From JAIQFL01 sp035295745 (GTDB taxonomy: Bacteria > Acidobacteriota > Terriglobia > Bryobacterales > Bryobacteraceae): 64,000 nt of DNA. The position numbers and the translations under genes are program-made. Below, in pieces: positions 26,071 to 34,202 of the stretch. The stretch lies in assembly GCA_035295745.1 (NCBI GenBank), contig DATGIL010000090.1, positions 1-64,000 of the forward strand, read 5' to 3'. The notes below the pieces were generated by a model. It saw only the letters and a list, made by a program, of their open reading frames with translations. It made no database searches and was not told the origin of the DNA. The stretch's first letter is position 1. The number at the start of each line of letters is the position of its first letter.

Positions 26071-27066
26071 ATGCGGTTATGGCTCACTCTCGTGACGATG
26101 GCGGTGTTTTCTACGTCCTGCGTGCGCCAAACTGTAGCCGTCAAAGCTGTGCCCGCGCCGGCCCAGCCCCAGACCGTATGGGAGCGCCAGATCCGCAACG
26201 CCACAGACGCAGGTGAGGGTGACTATCAGCTCCGCGTGCTGCGCGAGAAGGTAGCTGCGGACGCCGAAAGTATTCCCCCGCGGCTCGAATTGGCGAAGGC
26301 ATATCACGAGCGCGGATACCCGGATGTGGCACTCGAAATCTGCCGTTCCGCCGCCGAGCGGTTTCCGGCCTCCGGCGACTTGCAACTGGCTCTGGTGCGC
26401 GAACTCTATGCGATGCATCGTCCTGCGCAAGCCGTGGAAGGGCTCGAAGCGTTTCTCCGGCAGCATCCGCAGACGGCTCCGGACTATTTCTCCTGGCTGG
26501 GCATCCTCCGCGACGCCTTGGGGCAGTGGGCGCAAGGTGAGCCCGAACATCGCCGGGCGCTGGAACTGAATCCCGCGGCAGATTCGCTGCACAACAATCT
26601 GGGATACAACCTGTGGATGCAGCAAAAGAACCAAGCCGCCGTCGGCGAGTTCCGGGAAGCGCTGCGCATCAATCCCCGTTCGGAAGTCGCGCACAATAAT
26701 CTGGCGTTGGCCCTGGCAAAGCAGGATGTCAATGCCGAGGCTGTGGCCAACTGGCAGTCCGCGGCGGATGCCGCCGTGGCCCACAATAATCTGGCGGCGG
26801 TGATGATCGAAAAAGGGAACTATCCGGCGGCTCGCAGGGAACTGGAGTTATCGCTGAGCTATAATAAGTACCTCCCAGCCGCCCTCAAGAACCTGGAATT
26901 GGTGTCTCGTCTGGACGGAAATCCGGCGCAATTTTCCGTCAAGTCAGACCAGACGGGATGGGAGCGATGGAAAGCCGGTTTTAAGCGGCTTTTCGTGGGA
27001 CCGCTGGACGATCCGCGGAGTGATCCGGCCAAACCTGGGTCGCCCGCCACTGGAGAGCAACGATGA
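26071..27066 (+). CDS. TPR lipoprotein, TadD-like
   Basis: This 331-residue protein starts with a lipoprotein-type signal (LWLTLVTMAVFSTSC, Cys at 17). Five or so TPR units follow, for example EPEHRRALELNPAADSLHNNLGYNLW and AVGEFREALRINPRSEVAHNNLALAL. Its position directly before flp (ATGA overlap) suggests a TadD-like role in secretin assembly. The C-terminal 60 residues are not TPR and end in a charged tail. Confidence 0.75.
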   Translation: MRLWLTLVTMAVFSTSCVRQTVAVKAVPAPAQPQTVWERQIRNATDAGEGDYQLRVLREKVAADAESIPPRLELAKAYHERGYPDVALEICRSAAERFPASGDLQLALVRELYAMHRPAQAVEGLEAFLRQHPQTAPDYFSWLGILRDALGQWAQGEPEHRRALELNPAADSLHNNLGYNLWMQQKNQAAVGEFREALRINPRSEVAHNNLALALAKQDVNAEAVANWQSAADAAVAHNNLAAVMIEKGNYPAARRELELSLSYNKYLPAALKNLELVSRLDGNPAQFSVKSDQTGWERWKAGFKRLFVGPLDDPRSDPAKPGSPATGEQR

Positions 27067-27248
27067 AAACGTTTTTGCTTCGGCTGATTCGCGACGAGCA
27101 GGGACAGGACTTGGTGGAGTACGCTCTGATCGTGGCTGCCGTGGGGCTGGCTTTGATCACCACGGTGAACCAGCTTTCGGCCGGAATCGTCAGCCTGTAT
27201 CAGAGCATCACCGGCGACCTGGCGAGTATCGGCACTCCTGCACAATAG
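27063..27248 (+). CDS. flp: Flp-type (class IVb) prepilin
   Basis: This 61-residue prepilin has a basic leader (MKTFLLRLIRDEQG), the prepilin-peptidase site after the glycine, the conserved Glu-Tyr in QDLVEYALI, and one hydrophobic helix. It would be the major subunit of a Tad pilus. It overlaps the TPR gene by four bases and is followed by membrane and CpaB/CpaC genes. Confidence 0.92.
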   Translation: MKTFLLRLIRDEQGQDLVEYALIVAAVGLALITTVNQLSAGIVSLYQSITGDLASIGTPAQ

Positions 27249-27263
27249 CGCCGAGGTCCAACC

Positions 27264-28712
27264 TTGCGGCCGCTCATTGCGTGGTTCGTTCCCGACTTGG
27301 CTCTGGCGACCGCGACGATCACGCTTTTCTACTGCCTGTTCTTCTTCCAGGGATACCAGAAGCTATTTCGTGATTCGGATGCGGGTTGGCACATTCGGAC
27401 TGGCGAGGCGATTCTCGCGAGTGGCCACCTTCCGCGCACCGATCCTTATTCGTTCTCTCGTGAGGGAGAGCCCTGGTTCGCATGGGAGTGGGGTTCGGAT
27501 GTATTGGTGGGGGCGATCGATCGTGCGGCGGGATTGCGCGGGGTAGCGCTGTTTTACGGCGGAGTGATTGCGGCTGGAGTGTGGCTCTGGTTTCGATTGC
27601 ATTGGGACTTGGGCGGCGATTTTCTGCTCGCCTGCGCGATGGCGCCGCTGCTGTTGTCTACCTGCGAGATTCACTGGCTGGCCCGGCCGCACGTCATCGG
27701 CTGGCTCTTCGTGCTGGCGCTATTCCGGGGACAGGCTACGCAACTCCCGAATTGTAAAGTAAGTAGGCAATTCGGGAGTTGCGTAGCCTGTCCCCAGAAT
27801 TCGGTCGAAATTGCGGTGTTTATGATCATCTGGGCGAACATGCATGCCAGCTTTTTCCTGGGGCCGGTGATCTTGGCGGTCCACGCGGCCGGATTGCGGA
27901 AAGCGGAGCTGCTGTGGCCCACGGCTATCGCGACGATCGCACCCCTGGCCAATCCTTATGGCTGGCACCTCTATGCCCACGTCTTCCGCTATCTTGCCGA
28001 TTCGGAATTACTCTCCCGCATCAGCGAATTTCAGAGCTTCGACTTCCACTCGGCAGGAGCCGGACAGATTATCGCCGCCCTGATTCTCGCGATCGCAGGC
28101 GGCACCCTGTCGCTGGTGCGCCGGCGTTACGAGCACTTCCTGCTGGCCCTGGTATTCTCGGTCCTCGCACTACGCTCGGCGCGCATGCTGCCGATTGCCG
28201 CGCTCCTGCTGCTTCCCGTCGCCAATGGCGCCATCACTGCCACGTTCCACTTCCCATGGCGTGACTACGCAAAGCGTCTGCGCGAACTGGACTCCCTATG
28301 GAAAGGCTACGGACTCGTACCTATTGCGATGGGCGCCGCCTTCTCGCTGTTGCGCATCGTGCCCGCCGGGTTCTCACCCGAGGACTTTCCGGTGGCCGCT
28401 TATCCGCATGTCGCGGAGGATGCGCGCTTGTTCGCCCCGGACAAGTTCGGCGGGTACCTGATCTATCGCTCTAACGGAACACGTAAAGTTTTCTTCGATG
28501 GGCGCAGCGATTTCTACGGCCCCGACTTTTTGAAACGATACTCGCGGATGGTGCAATTGCGTCCGGGCTGGCGAGACATCTGGGATTCGTTTCACTTCAC
28601 CCAGGCGCTGATGCCGAATGATTTCCCACTAGTCTGGGCGCTCGAGCAGATCGGCTGGAGGCCGCTCTATCAGGATGGCACCGCCATCCTGCTGACACCG
28701 CCGGCAACATGA
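27264..28712 (+). CDS. Polytopic membrane protein carrying an in-frame REP insertion
   Basis: This 482-residue protein has roughly ten hydrophobic helices and a soluble C-terminal part (LFAPDKFGGYLIYRSNG, KVFFDGRSDFYG). The early loop DSDAGWHIRTGEAIL resembles GT-C-like or DUF-type membrane proteins; no function is assigned. Residues about 153-178 (RGQATQLPNCKVSRQFGSCV and on) are encoded by a palindromic element between two helices, with no stop in this frame. It lies between flp and cpaB, which suggests but does not prove a link to pilus biogenesis. Confidence 0.75.
   Translation: MRPLIAWFVPDLALATATITLFYCLFFFQGYQKLFRDSDAGWHIRTGEAILASGHLPRTDPYSFSREGEPWFAWEWGSDVLVGAIDRAAGLRGVALFYGGVIAAGVWLWFRLHWDLGGDFLLACAMAPLLLSTCEIHWLARPHVIGWLFVLALFRGQATQLPNCKVSRQFGSCVACPQNSVEIAVFMIIWANMHASFFLGPVILAVHAAGLRKAELLWPTAIATIAPLANPYGWHLYAHVFRYLADSELLSRISEFQSFDFHSAGAGQIIAALILAIAGGTLSLVRRRYEHFLLALVFSVLALRSARMLPIAALLLLPVANGAITATFHFPWRDYAKRLRELDSLWKGYGLVPIAMGAAFSLLRIVPAGFSPEDFPVAAYPHVAEDARLFAPDKFGGYLIYRSNGTRKVFFDGRSDFYGPDFLKRYSRMVQLRPGWRDIWDSFHFTQALMPNDFPLVWALEQIGWRPLYQDGTAILLTPPAT
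27722..27800 (+). repeat. RAYT-type REP palindrome inserted in frame in a gene
   Basis: The left arm 27727-27754 starts GGGGACAGGCTACGCAACTC; the right arm 27768-27795 is its exact 28-base reverse complement, with a 13-base loop (TAAAGTAAGTAGG). Four further bases pair on each side after one mismatch. The GGGGACAGGC end resembles REPs mobilised by REP-associated tyrosine transposases; no such transposase is in the window. Confidence 0.85.
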
Positions 28713-28761
28713 GGATGGTGCGTGTGCTACAACAGTACATCGTCGCAGCCATGAGGTATCA

Positions 28762-29634
28762 ATGGATCGACAGAAGAAGCTTCTGATCATCGCCGCGTCC
28801 TGGATCTCGGCCGGCTTGCTGAGCTGGTTCCTCTACGCCAGGACGGTCGCGCCGCAGCAGGAGAAGCAGGTGCTGGTCGCGGTGGCCGCACACGATATGC
28901 AGCTGGGCACTCTGCTGAAGACCGCCGACGTGAAGATGGTGAAGTATCCCGAGCGCGACATTCCCAGGGGCGTTGTCTTAGAAGCCAAAGACGCGGTCAA
29001 TCGGGTCTTGCTGTTCCCGGTGAGCAGCAATGAGCTGTTGCTGATGTCCAAACTTTCGGTCACCACCAGCGTGGAGGGAGTCCCTTCGACCATTACTCCG
29101 GGCTATCGCGCCGTGTCCGTACAAATCACGGACGTGAGCGGTGTTGCGGGATTGATCCAGGCGAATTCGCTGGTGGATGTGTTGTTCACGCGTCCCGGAA
29201 CCATGGCGGAAGCCACCACTTCCACCATCCTGCAGCATGTGAAAGTGCTGTCCACCGGCCGTCTCGCGCAGACCGGACAGCCTGCCGATCCTCGTACTCC
29301 GAAATCGCCGGTGGTGACGCTCCTGCTCACCCCGGAGGATGCGCAGAAGCTGGAACTCGCTAAGAACGAAGGCCGCATCAGCCTTTCGCTGCGCAATCCT
29401 TTGGATGCGACGGAGTCCGAGGATCATGGTCCCCTCACCACGGAAGTGCTCGATCCCATGGGGATCTCCCGCGCCAAACGGAATCGAGGTCCCGATCCGA
29501 ACGACGCAAAAATCCTCCGAGACCTGACCACCAAGGTCAATACTGAGGAGCTGAAGAAGAAGGAGCCCGAAAAGCCTCGCGTGGTGGTGGACGTCTACCG
29601 CGGTGACAAGCACGTCCAGGAAAGCTTCAAATGA
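28762..29634 (+). CDS. cpaB: Flp pilus assembly protein CpaB/RcpC
   Basis: This 290-residue periplasmic protein has one N-terminal helix (LLIIAASWISAGLLSWFLYA) and a SAF/RcpC domain (VLVAVAAHDMQLGTLLKTADVKMVKYPERDIPRGVV). The conserved block ITPGYRAVSVQITDVSGVAGLIQANSLVDVLFTRP is typical of CpaB. It is thought to support the Tad secretin. The ATG follows a GAGG stretch and its stop overlaps the cpaC start (ATGA). Confidence 0.92.
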   Translation: MDRQKKLLIIAASWISAGLLSWFLYARTVAPQQEKQVLVAVAAHDMQLGTLLKTADVKMVKYPERDIPRGVVLEAKDAVNRVLLFPVSSNELLLMSKLSVTTSVEGVPSTITPGYRAVSVQITDVSGVAGLIQANSLVDVLFTRPGTMAEATTSTILQHVKVLSTGRLAQTGQPADPRTPKSPVVTLLLTPEDAQKLELAKNEGRISLSLRNPLDATESEDHGPLTTEVLDPMGISRAKRNRGPDPNDAKILRDLTTKVNTEELKKKEPEKPRVVVDVYRGDKHVQESFK

Positions 29635-31049
29635 AACCGGCGATGCTGTGCTGCTGGCTGTGTGTGGTGGCGGTCGCCCAAACCGTGCCTGCGCAGCAAG
29701 AGGTCAAGTTGACCGAGGGGCGAGGCCGCCTGTTGCGCTTCCAGAAGGACATACAGAAGGTGGTGATCGCCGAGCCCAAGATCGCCGACGCGATCGTCAT
29801 CTCGCCGCGCGAAGTGATGGTGAACGCCAAGGGTCCGGGCCATACCACCCTCATCATCTGGGAGGACGGCGCGGAGCCGGTGCAGTTCGAGGTCGGCGTC
29901 GAGAAGGACACCTCGGAGTTTGATGCCTTTCGCAAGCAGATCGAAGACAGCGCCAATGGCGCCAAAGTTACGGTGACCGGCTCGGGAGAGACTATCGTCT
30001 TATCGGGATCGGTGAAAAGCTCGGAGGATTCCAAGCGTCTCGCCGGCATGGCCCAGACACGGGCGAAGACCGTGATCAATCTACTGCAGGCTCCGCCTGC
30101 TCCGGAGCCGAAGCAGATCCTGCTGCAGGTGCGTTTTGCGGACGTCGATCGCGTAGCGCTCAGCCAGTTCGGATTCAATCTGTTCAGCACCAACAATACA
30201 ACCCTCGGAAGCCTCACCACCGAGCAGTTCACGCCTCCGCGCTTCAGCCAATTGCAAGTGCAGGGCGGGCAGACTCCGAGCAATACAGTCAATTTTTCCG
30301 ATCTGCTGAACCTCTTTGCCTTCCGGCCCGACATCAATTTGGGCGCCACCATTAAGGCGCTGCAGGAACGGAATCTGCTGCAGATTCTGGCCGAGCCGAA
30401 CCTGATCGTGCTCGAGGGCAAGGACGCCAGCTTCCTGGCAGGCGGATCGTTTCCGTTCCCGACGATCACGACTACTCCCACCGGCGGTGCGACCGCCCCA
30501 GTGGTCACGGTGCAATTCAAGCCGTTCGGCGTGAAGCTTGATTTCACCCCGACCATCACCGCGCAGGGCGCCATCGATTTGAAGGTCACCCCAGAGGTGA
30601 GCACGCTCGATTTCACCAACGCGGTGACCTTGCAAGGATTCCTCATTCCCGCACTCTCGCAGCGGCGGATGGAGACGGAAGTCGTACTGAAGGACGGCGA
30701 GAGCTTCGCGATCGCGGGATTGATCGATAATCGCGTGACCGAGACATTGGACAAGGTCCCTGGAATCGGCGACATTCCGATTCTCGGCAAACTATTCCGC
30801 AGCCACAGCACGCAGAAATCGGCGGACGAACTACTGGTGGTGATCACACCCCATTTCGTGAAGCCTCTCACCCCGGAAGAGAAGGCGAAGCTCCCCGACA
30901 TGCCTTCCGCGTTCCTGCCGACGGTAGTTCAGGAGAACAAGAAGGGCAAGAAAAAAGGCGCCACACCGACACCGCCTGCGACACCACCGCCGTCCGGGAC
31001 CAATCAGCCAGAAATTGTAGGGCCTCGTGGACAGCAAATACCGAAGTAA
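29631..31049 (+). CDS. cpaC: Tad secretin CpaC/RcpA
   Basis: This 472-residue outer-membrane secretin has a signal peptide (LCCWLCVVAVAQTVPAQQ), a pilus-assembly N-domain (GRGRLLRFQKDIQKVVIAEPKIADA), a BON-like segment (VTVTGSGETIVLSGSVKSSEDSKRL), and the secretin core (LLQILAEPNLIVLEGKDASFLAGG, KLDFTPTI, VPGIGDIPILGKLFRS, ELLVVITPHFV). The C-terminal tail is Pro/Lys-rich. The last bases run into a G-rich low-complexity block and overlap the open frame of the TadG-like gene. Confidence 0.93.
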   Translation: MKPAMLCCWLCVVAVAQTVPAQQEVKLTEGRGRLLRFQKDIQKVVIAEPKIADAIVISPREVMVNAKGPGHTTLIIWEDGAEPVQFEVGVEKDTSEFDAFRKQIEDSANGAKVTVTGSGETIVLSGSVKSSEDSKRLAGMAQTRAKTVINLLQAPPAPEPKQILLQVRFADVDRVALSQFGFNLFSTNNTTLGSLTTEQFTPPRFSQLQVQGGQTPSNTVNFSDLLNLFAFRPDINLGATIKALQERNLLQILAEPNLIVLEGKDASFLAGGSFPFPTITTTPTGGATAPVVTVQFKPFGVKLDFTPTITAQGAIDLKVTPEVSTLDFTNAVTLQGFLIPALSQRRMETEVVLKDGESFAIAGLIDNRVTETLDKVPGIGDIPILGKLFRSHSTQKSADELLVVITPHFVKPLTPEEKAKLPDMPSAFLPTVVQENKKGKKKGATPTPPATPPPSGTNQPEIVGPRGQQIPK

Positions 31050-32580
31050 GGGGCCAGGGGCCGGGGGCCAGGGGCCAGAGGGCCGGCAAGACAGGGGCCG
31101 GGGCCCAGGGGCCAGGGGCCAGGGCACGCGATCGTTTCTTCCCGGCGAGCGAGTGAGACCTCCCGCGCCTTCGTCGAGAGTTGTCTCCCGCCGGGCCGCA
31201 CGGCGTGCGAACCGTCCGACAAACCGCACTCCCCGGCCCCCGGCCCCCGGCCCCTGGCCCCGGGTTTTCTTCCCCCAACCCCTGCTTCGTGGTTCCTTGT
31301 CCCTCCAACTCCTCGTCATCATGGTGCCGGTGTTGTTTGGGCTCATGGGATTCGCTCTCGATTTGGGGCGACTTTACCTGATCCGCGGAGAGTTGAATGA
31401 AGCAGCCAATGCCATGGCGCTGGCTGCCGCTTCGCAGTTGATTGGGACGGCGGCGTCGCTCGATAACGCGACCAGCGCCGCCAATCAATCGATCGACACC
31501 AGCATATCGGCCGCGAACAAGTACAATTTCGGCTCGCTGCCGATCGGCCAGACGACCGGCAATTTGACCAGCACTGTCGCCTCGCCAATGTTCTTTGCGG
31601 CCGTCGCCGATGCATCATCGGGAACAGCCGGGGGCGCCGACGGGACCACCGCCCATCATGTGCAGATCAACATCACGGCCGATGCGCCGCTGCTTTTCTG
31701 GGGCCTGCTGTCGGTAGGGCAATCTCGCAAGACGCCCGTGGCCGCTTCGGCGCTCGCAGGTCTCAGCGCGCCATTGTGCGTGGCGTGCGGCATCGAGCCG
31801 TTCGCGGTAGTGGCGCTCGATTCCAGCGATACCGTCAATTTCGGATTCGGCGACCCCACCGCGGGTCAGCTCTTCACCTTTGTATACAGCTGCTCCGGAC
31901 TTCCCGCGCCGGTCCCGCTACCCGGCGCGGCCACTGAGCTCAGCTACGCACTGATCAATCGATTCGATACCGCCTCCACATTGGACGAGACCCAGCAGTT
32001 GTATCGCGACGGCGCCGGTGGACTCATTGGCTCGACGAATCCCAATCCGACCGGATCGCCGGTTCCGCTCTCCTGCGCGGGAGTCAACGACACCAGCGAA
32101 CAGATCTGGGCGAGTGCCTCGCAGCAGCTGTGCACTTCGCAGGTGAGCACCAGCGTTACCGAGGCGCTCTGCGGCCTCTACTCCCGATTCGACAACGCCA
32201 ACGCACCCGGCAATTGTGCGCAGTTTGTCACCGATTTCGCCGATCTCTCGGCGGCCTACCCGCCCGATACAGACATCACCACGGGGCCCCTCGATCTGTA
32301 TGCGTCGTACCTCGGCAACGGGCGCCGCGTCATCACGGTGGCGATCGTCGATGCGATCCCCAGCACTGTCACCGGAACCATGACGGTATTGGGCTTCCGC
32401 CAGTTCTTTCTGGAGCCGAATACCGATGGCTCGTTCCCCGACCCGGCAGATGTGAGTGGCCGGTTCCTGGCGCAGTACATCGGCAGTCCCATGCCGGTGA
32501 AACAAGGCTTTTTCGACGATCACTTCGGGCTGAGCTGCCAGGTAAGCTCCGGTCCGGGCAAGGTAGTCTTGCACCAATGA
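31027..32580 (+). CDS. TadG-like pilus assembly protein with uncertain N-terminus
   Basis: The recognisable protein begins near residue 90 with the TadE/G-type helix GSLSLQLLVIMVPVLFGLMGFALDLGRLYLIRGELNEAANAMA and continues as a secreted-like domain of about 400 residues rich in Gly, Ser and Thr. The frame is open back to GTG 31027 (after AGGG, overlapping cpaC). Those first 85 residues come from G/C-rich repeat DNA and look non-homologous. TTG 31297 and ATG 31321 are alternatives, but homologous-looking residues precede both. It overlaps the TadE-like gene by four bases. Confidence 0.75.
   Translation: MDSKYRSKGPGAGGQGPEGRQDRGRGPGARGQGTRSFLPGERVRPPAPSSRVVSRRAARRANRPTNRTPRPPAPGPWPRVFFPQPLLRGSLSLQLLVIMVPVLFGLMGFALDLGRLYLIRGELNEAANAMALAAASQLIGTAASLDNATSAANQSIDTSISAANKYNFGSLPIGQTTGNLTSTVASPMFFAAVADASSGTAGGADGTTAHHVQINITADAPLLFWGLLSVGQSRKTPVAASALAGLSAPLCVACGIEPFAVVALDSSDTVNFGFGDPTAGQLFTFVYSCSGLPAPVPLPGAATELSYALINRFDTASTLDETQQLYRDGAGGLIGSTNPNPTGSPVPLSCAGVNDTSEQIWASASQQLCTSQVSTSVTEALCGLYSRFDNANAPGNCAQFVTDFADLSAAYPPDTDITTGPLDLYASYLGNGRRVITVAIVDAIPSTVTGTMTVLGFRQFFLEPNTDGSFPDPADVSGRFLAQYIGSPMPVKQGFFDDHFGLSCQVSSGPGKVVLHQ
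31048..31290. repeat. G-rich then C-rich low-complexity element at the TadG 5' end
   Basis: Bases 31048-31125 hold repeats of GGGGCCA and GGGGCC. Bases 31228-31265 hold CCCCCGGCCCCCGGCCCC-type runs, able to pair with the first block. CAACCCCTGCTT closes it at 31276-31287. The same closing motif ends the mrdA element and recurs at 50466-50477. Confidence 0.75.
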
Positions 32581-33068
32581 GACGCCGGCGAAGCGGAAAC
32601 ATGGTGCTCGAGGCGGCGTTGTGGATCCCGGTGATCGTGCTGCTACTGGTGGCGATGGTGCAGGTAGGCAAGATCACCTACCTCTATTACTCGCTCAAAA
32701 AGGCGGTGTACAGTGCGGCGAGGTACCTCTCCGTGCAACAGGGAGTGGATTTCTGCGATCTCGCGGGCGATCCGAATGTCACTGCGGCCTTGCAGTTCGC
32801 GGTTACCGGCACCGCCGACGGGTCCGCACCGCCTCTGATCTCAAACCTCACCACCGACATGTTCGAGGTATCGGCGGAGTGCGTGGACCCCGCCACCGGA
32901 GCGCCCGGACCCTGTAGCACTGCCGGCTGCCCGACGGTGAGCCAGCGTCCGGACTACATTCTCGTAACGATGCCCGTGGGGTACATCGTGCACCCACGTA
33001 TCCCACTGGTCACGCTCGATCCGATACCTTTGCGTCCCTTTGCACTGGTGCCGTTTGCCGGGACCTAG
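32577..33068 (+). CDS. TadE-like pilus protein
   Basis: This 163-residue protein starts with basic residues and a TadE-type helix (MRRRRSGNMVLEAALWIPVIVLLLVAM, with the conserved Glu). A small extracytoplasmic domain follows with four or five cysteines (DFCDLAGD, AECVDPATGAPGPCSTAGCP) that may form disulfides. It is probably a minor pseudopilin. The ATG overlaps the TadG-like stop (ATGA), which decides the start against a longer upstream frame. It is the last gene of the Tad segment here. Confidence 0.85.
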   Translation: MRRRRSGNMVLEAALWIPVIVLLLVAMVQVGKITYLYYSLKKAVYSAARYLSVQQGVDFCDLAGDPNVTAALQFAVTGTADGSAPPLISNLTTDMFEVSAECVDPATGAPGPCSTAGCPTVSQRPDYILVTMPVGYIVHPRIPLVTLDPIPLRPFALVPFAGT

Positions 33069-33069
33069 T

Positions 33070-33235
33070 AGCGCGGCTTTGCCGTAACGCCCGATCGCGC
33101 GCCGTTCGCTACGAGCCACGACCGTAAGGGAGTGGTTTTCGGAGCGATTGGGAGGTCGCTTGCTTACGCGCGCGGCTCGTTGCAACGCCCCATCGCGCGC
33201 CGTTTGCTACGAGCCACGACCGTAAGGGAGTGTTG
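33070..33235 (+). repeat. Family B repeats, two copies about 98 bases apart
   Basis: GCGCGCCGTTCGCTACGAGC continuing into CACGACCGTAAGGGAGTG occurs near 33097 and, with small changes, again near 33196. Between them is GCTTGCTTACGCGCGCGGCT. This is the tail region after the TadE-like gene and no coding sequence is credible in it. Confidence 0.7.
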
Positions 33236-33251
33236 CTGCCTGATGATGTAC

Positions 33252-34100
33252 TCAGTTGCTGACAGCGATCGTCACGTCGTTCCTGCTCGTAATACCGTTC
33301 ATCTGAATTTGGAGTGGTACGGTTCCCGTTCCTGTGCCTGAGGGTACAGTGAAATTGATTTGGTAAGCACCCACGAACCCGTCAATTTGCCCACTGGAAT
33401 CTCGCCCCACCAGGCCGGCAAATAAGACTTGGGCGGGTTGGCCACCGACCAGGATTGTAGGCTGTTGGGTTGCTTTAGAGGTAATCACCGTCGGGACATC
33501 TCCGTCCGCGACTTTAGTGTCTACGGCACCTAATCCGGTGGCATATATCACCAACGCATCGCCAGCCTTAGCTGGGTGCGACGTAAAAGGTAGCCCCGCA
33601 TTTCCAGGTGCGGCTATTGAGCCGTCTGCGTTGACCGCGATCGCCTGCCCGACGCCGCCGGGGAAGGTGAAGATCCCTGGGGATACGGGAGCAAGGGATA
33701 CCGTAGTAGGGGTGGACAAGACGCCATTGTTGCTCACTACAACCGACATTTGAACCGATCCGCTCGTGCCAGGCGGGAGAAGTGCGAGCGTCTCCCATGG
33801 AACCTGAGCGTTTACTTGGCCCGGACTCGTGTACGATATCGGGGCCGGAATATTGTTGAACGTGACCGTCACGCTGGACAGCGAGGTGGAAATCGGGACC
33901 GAACCTGCGGACGCGGTTGCCGCAGCAAGGTTAGTTCCAAAAATCGAGACGAGCGAGCCGGGCGCTACAGGTTGACCTGTTTTATCGAAGCTCGCTCCAT
34001 TGAGCACACCACCGGTTGCAACCTGCGGCGTTTGCGAATAAGAAACTACCGCGCCGGCGCAGATAAGGACAGCAACGGTGAAAGAATGGCGGATACCCAT
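33252..34100 (-). CDS. Secreted stand-alone TIGR03437-type domain protein, copy 1
   Basis: This 282-residue protein has a signal peptide (FTVAVLICAGAVVSYSQ) followed by a single domain of the type usually found at the C-terminus of long Solibacter surface proteins: GGVLNGASF, PVAPGSLVSIFGTNLA, YTSPGQVNAQVPWE, GQAIAVNADGSI, ALVIYATGLGAVD, VGGQPAQVLFAGL, and YQINFTVP. Here the domain is the whole protein. The function is unknown. TAGAAT lies eight bases before the ATG and no Shine-Dalgarno is visible. A paralogue lies just upstream. Confidence 0.85.
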   Translation of the reverse strand: MGIRHSFTVAVLICAGAVVSYSQTPQVATGGVLNGASFDKTGQPVAPGSLVSIFGTNLAAATASAGSVPISTSLSSVTVTFNNIPAPISYTSPGQVNAQVPWETLALLPPGTSGSVQMSVVVSNNGVLSTPTTVSLAPVSPGIFTFPGGVGQAIAVNADGSIAAPGNAGLPFTSHPAKAGDALVIYATGLGAVDTKVADGDVPTVITSKATQQPTILVGGQPAQVLFAGLVGRDSSGQIDGFVGAYQINFTVPSGTGTGTVPLQIQMNGITSRNDVTIAVSN

Positions 34101-34108
34101 ATCCCTCG

Positions 34109-34138
34109 ATTCTAGCCGCAGGCTGCTCGCTTAACCAA
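34109..34138 (-). promoter_or_regulatory. Candidate promoter of TIGR03437 copy 1
   Basis: On the minus strand TTGGTT (34133-34138) is followed after 18 bases by TAGAAT (34109-34114). The ATG is eight bases further on, so the mRNA would be nearly leaderless. The -35 match is only partial. Confidence 0.4.
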
Positions 34139-34202
34139 CTGTGGGCCTATAATTTAACGTCTGCAAAAGCGTGATAGAGCACACCTTAGGCAGCGCCCAA
34201 AT

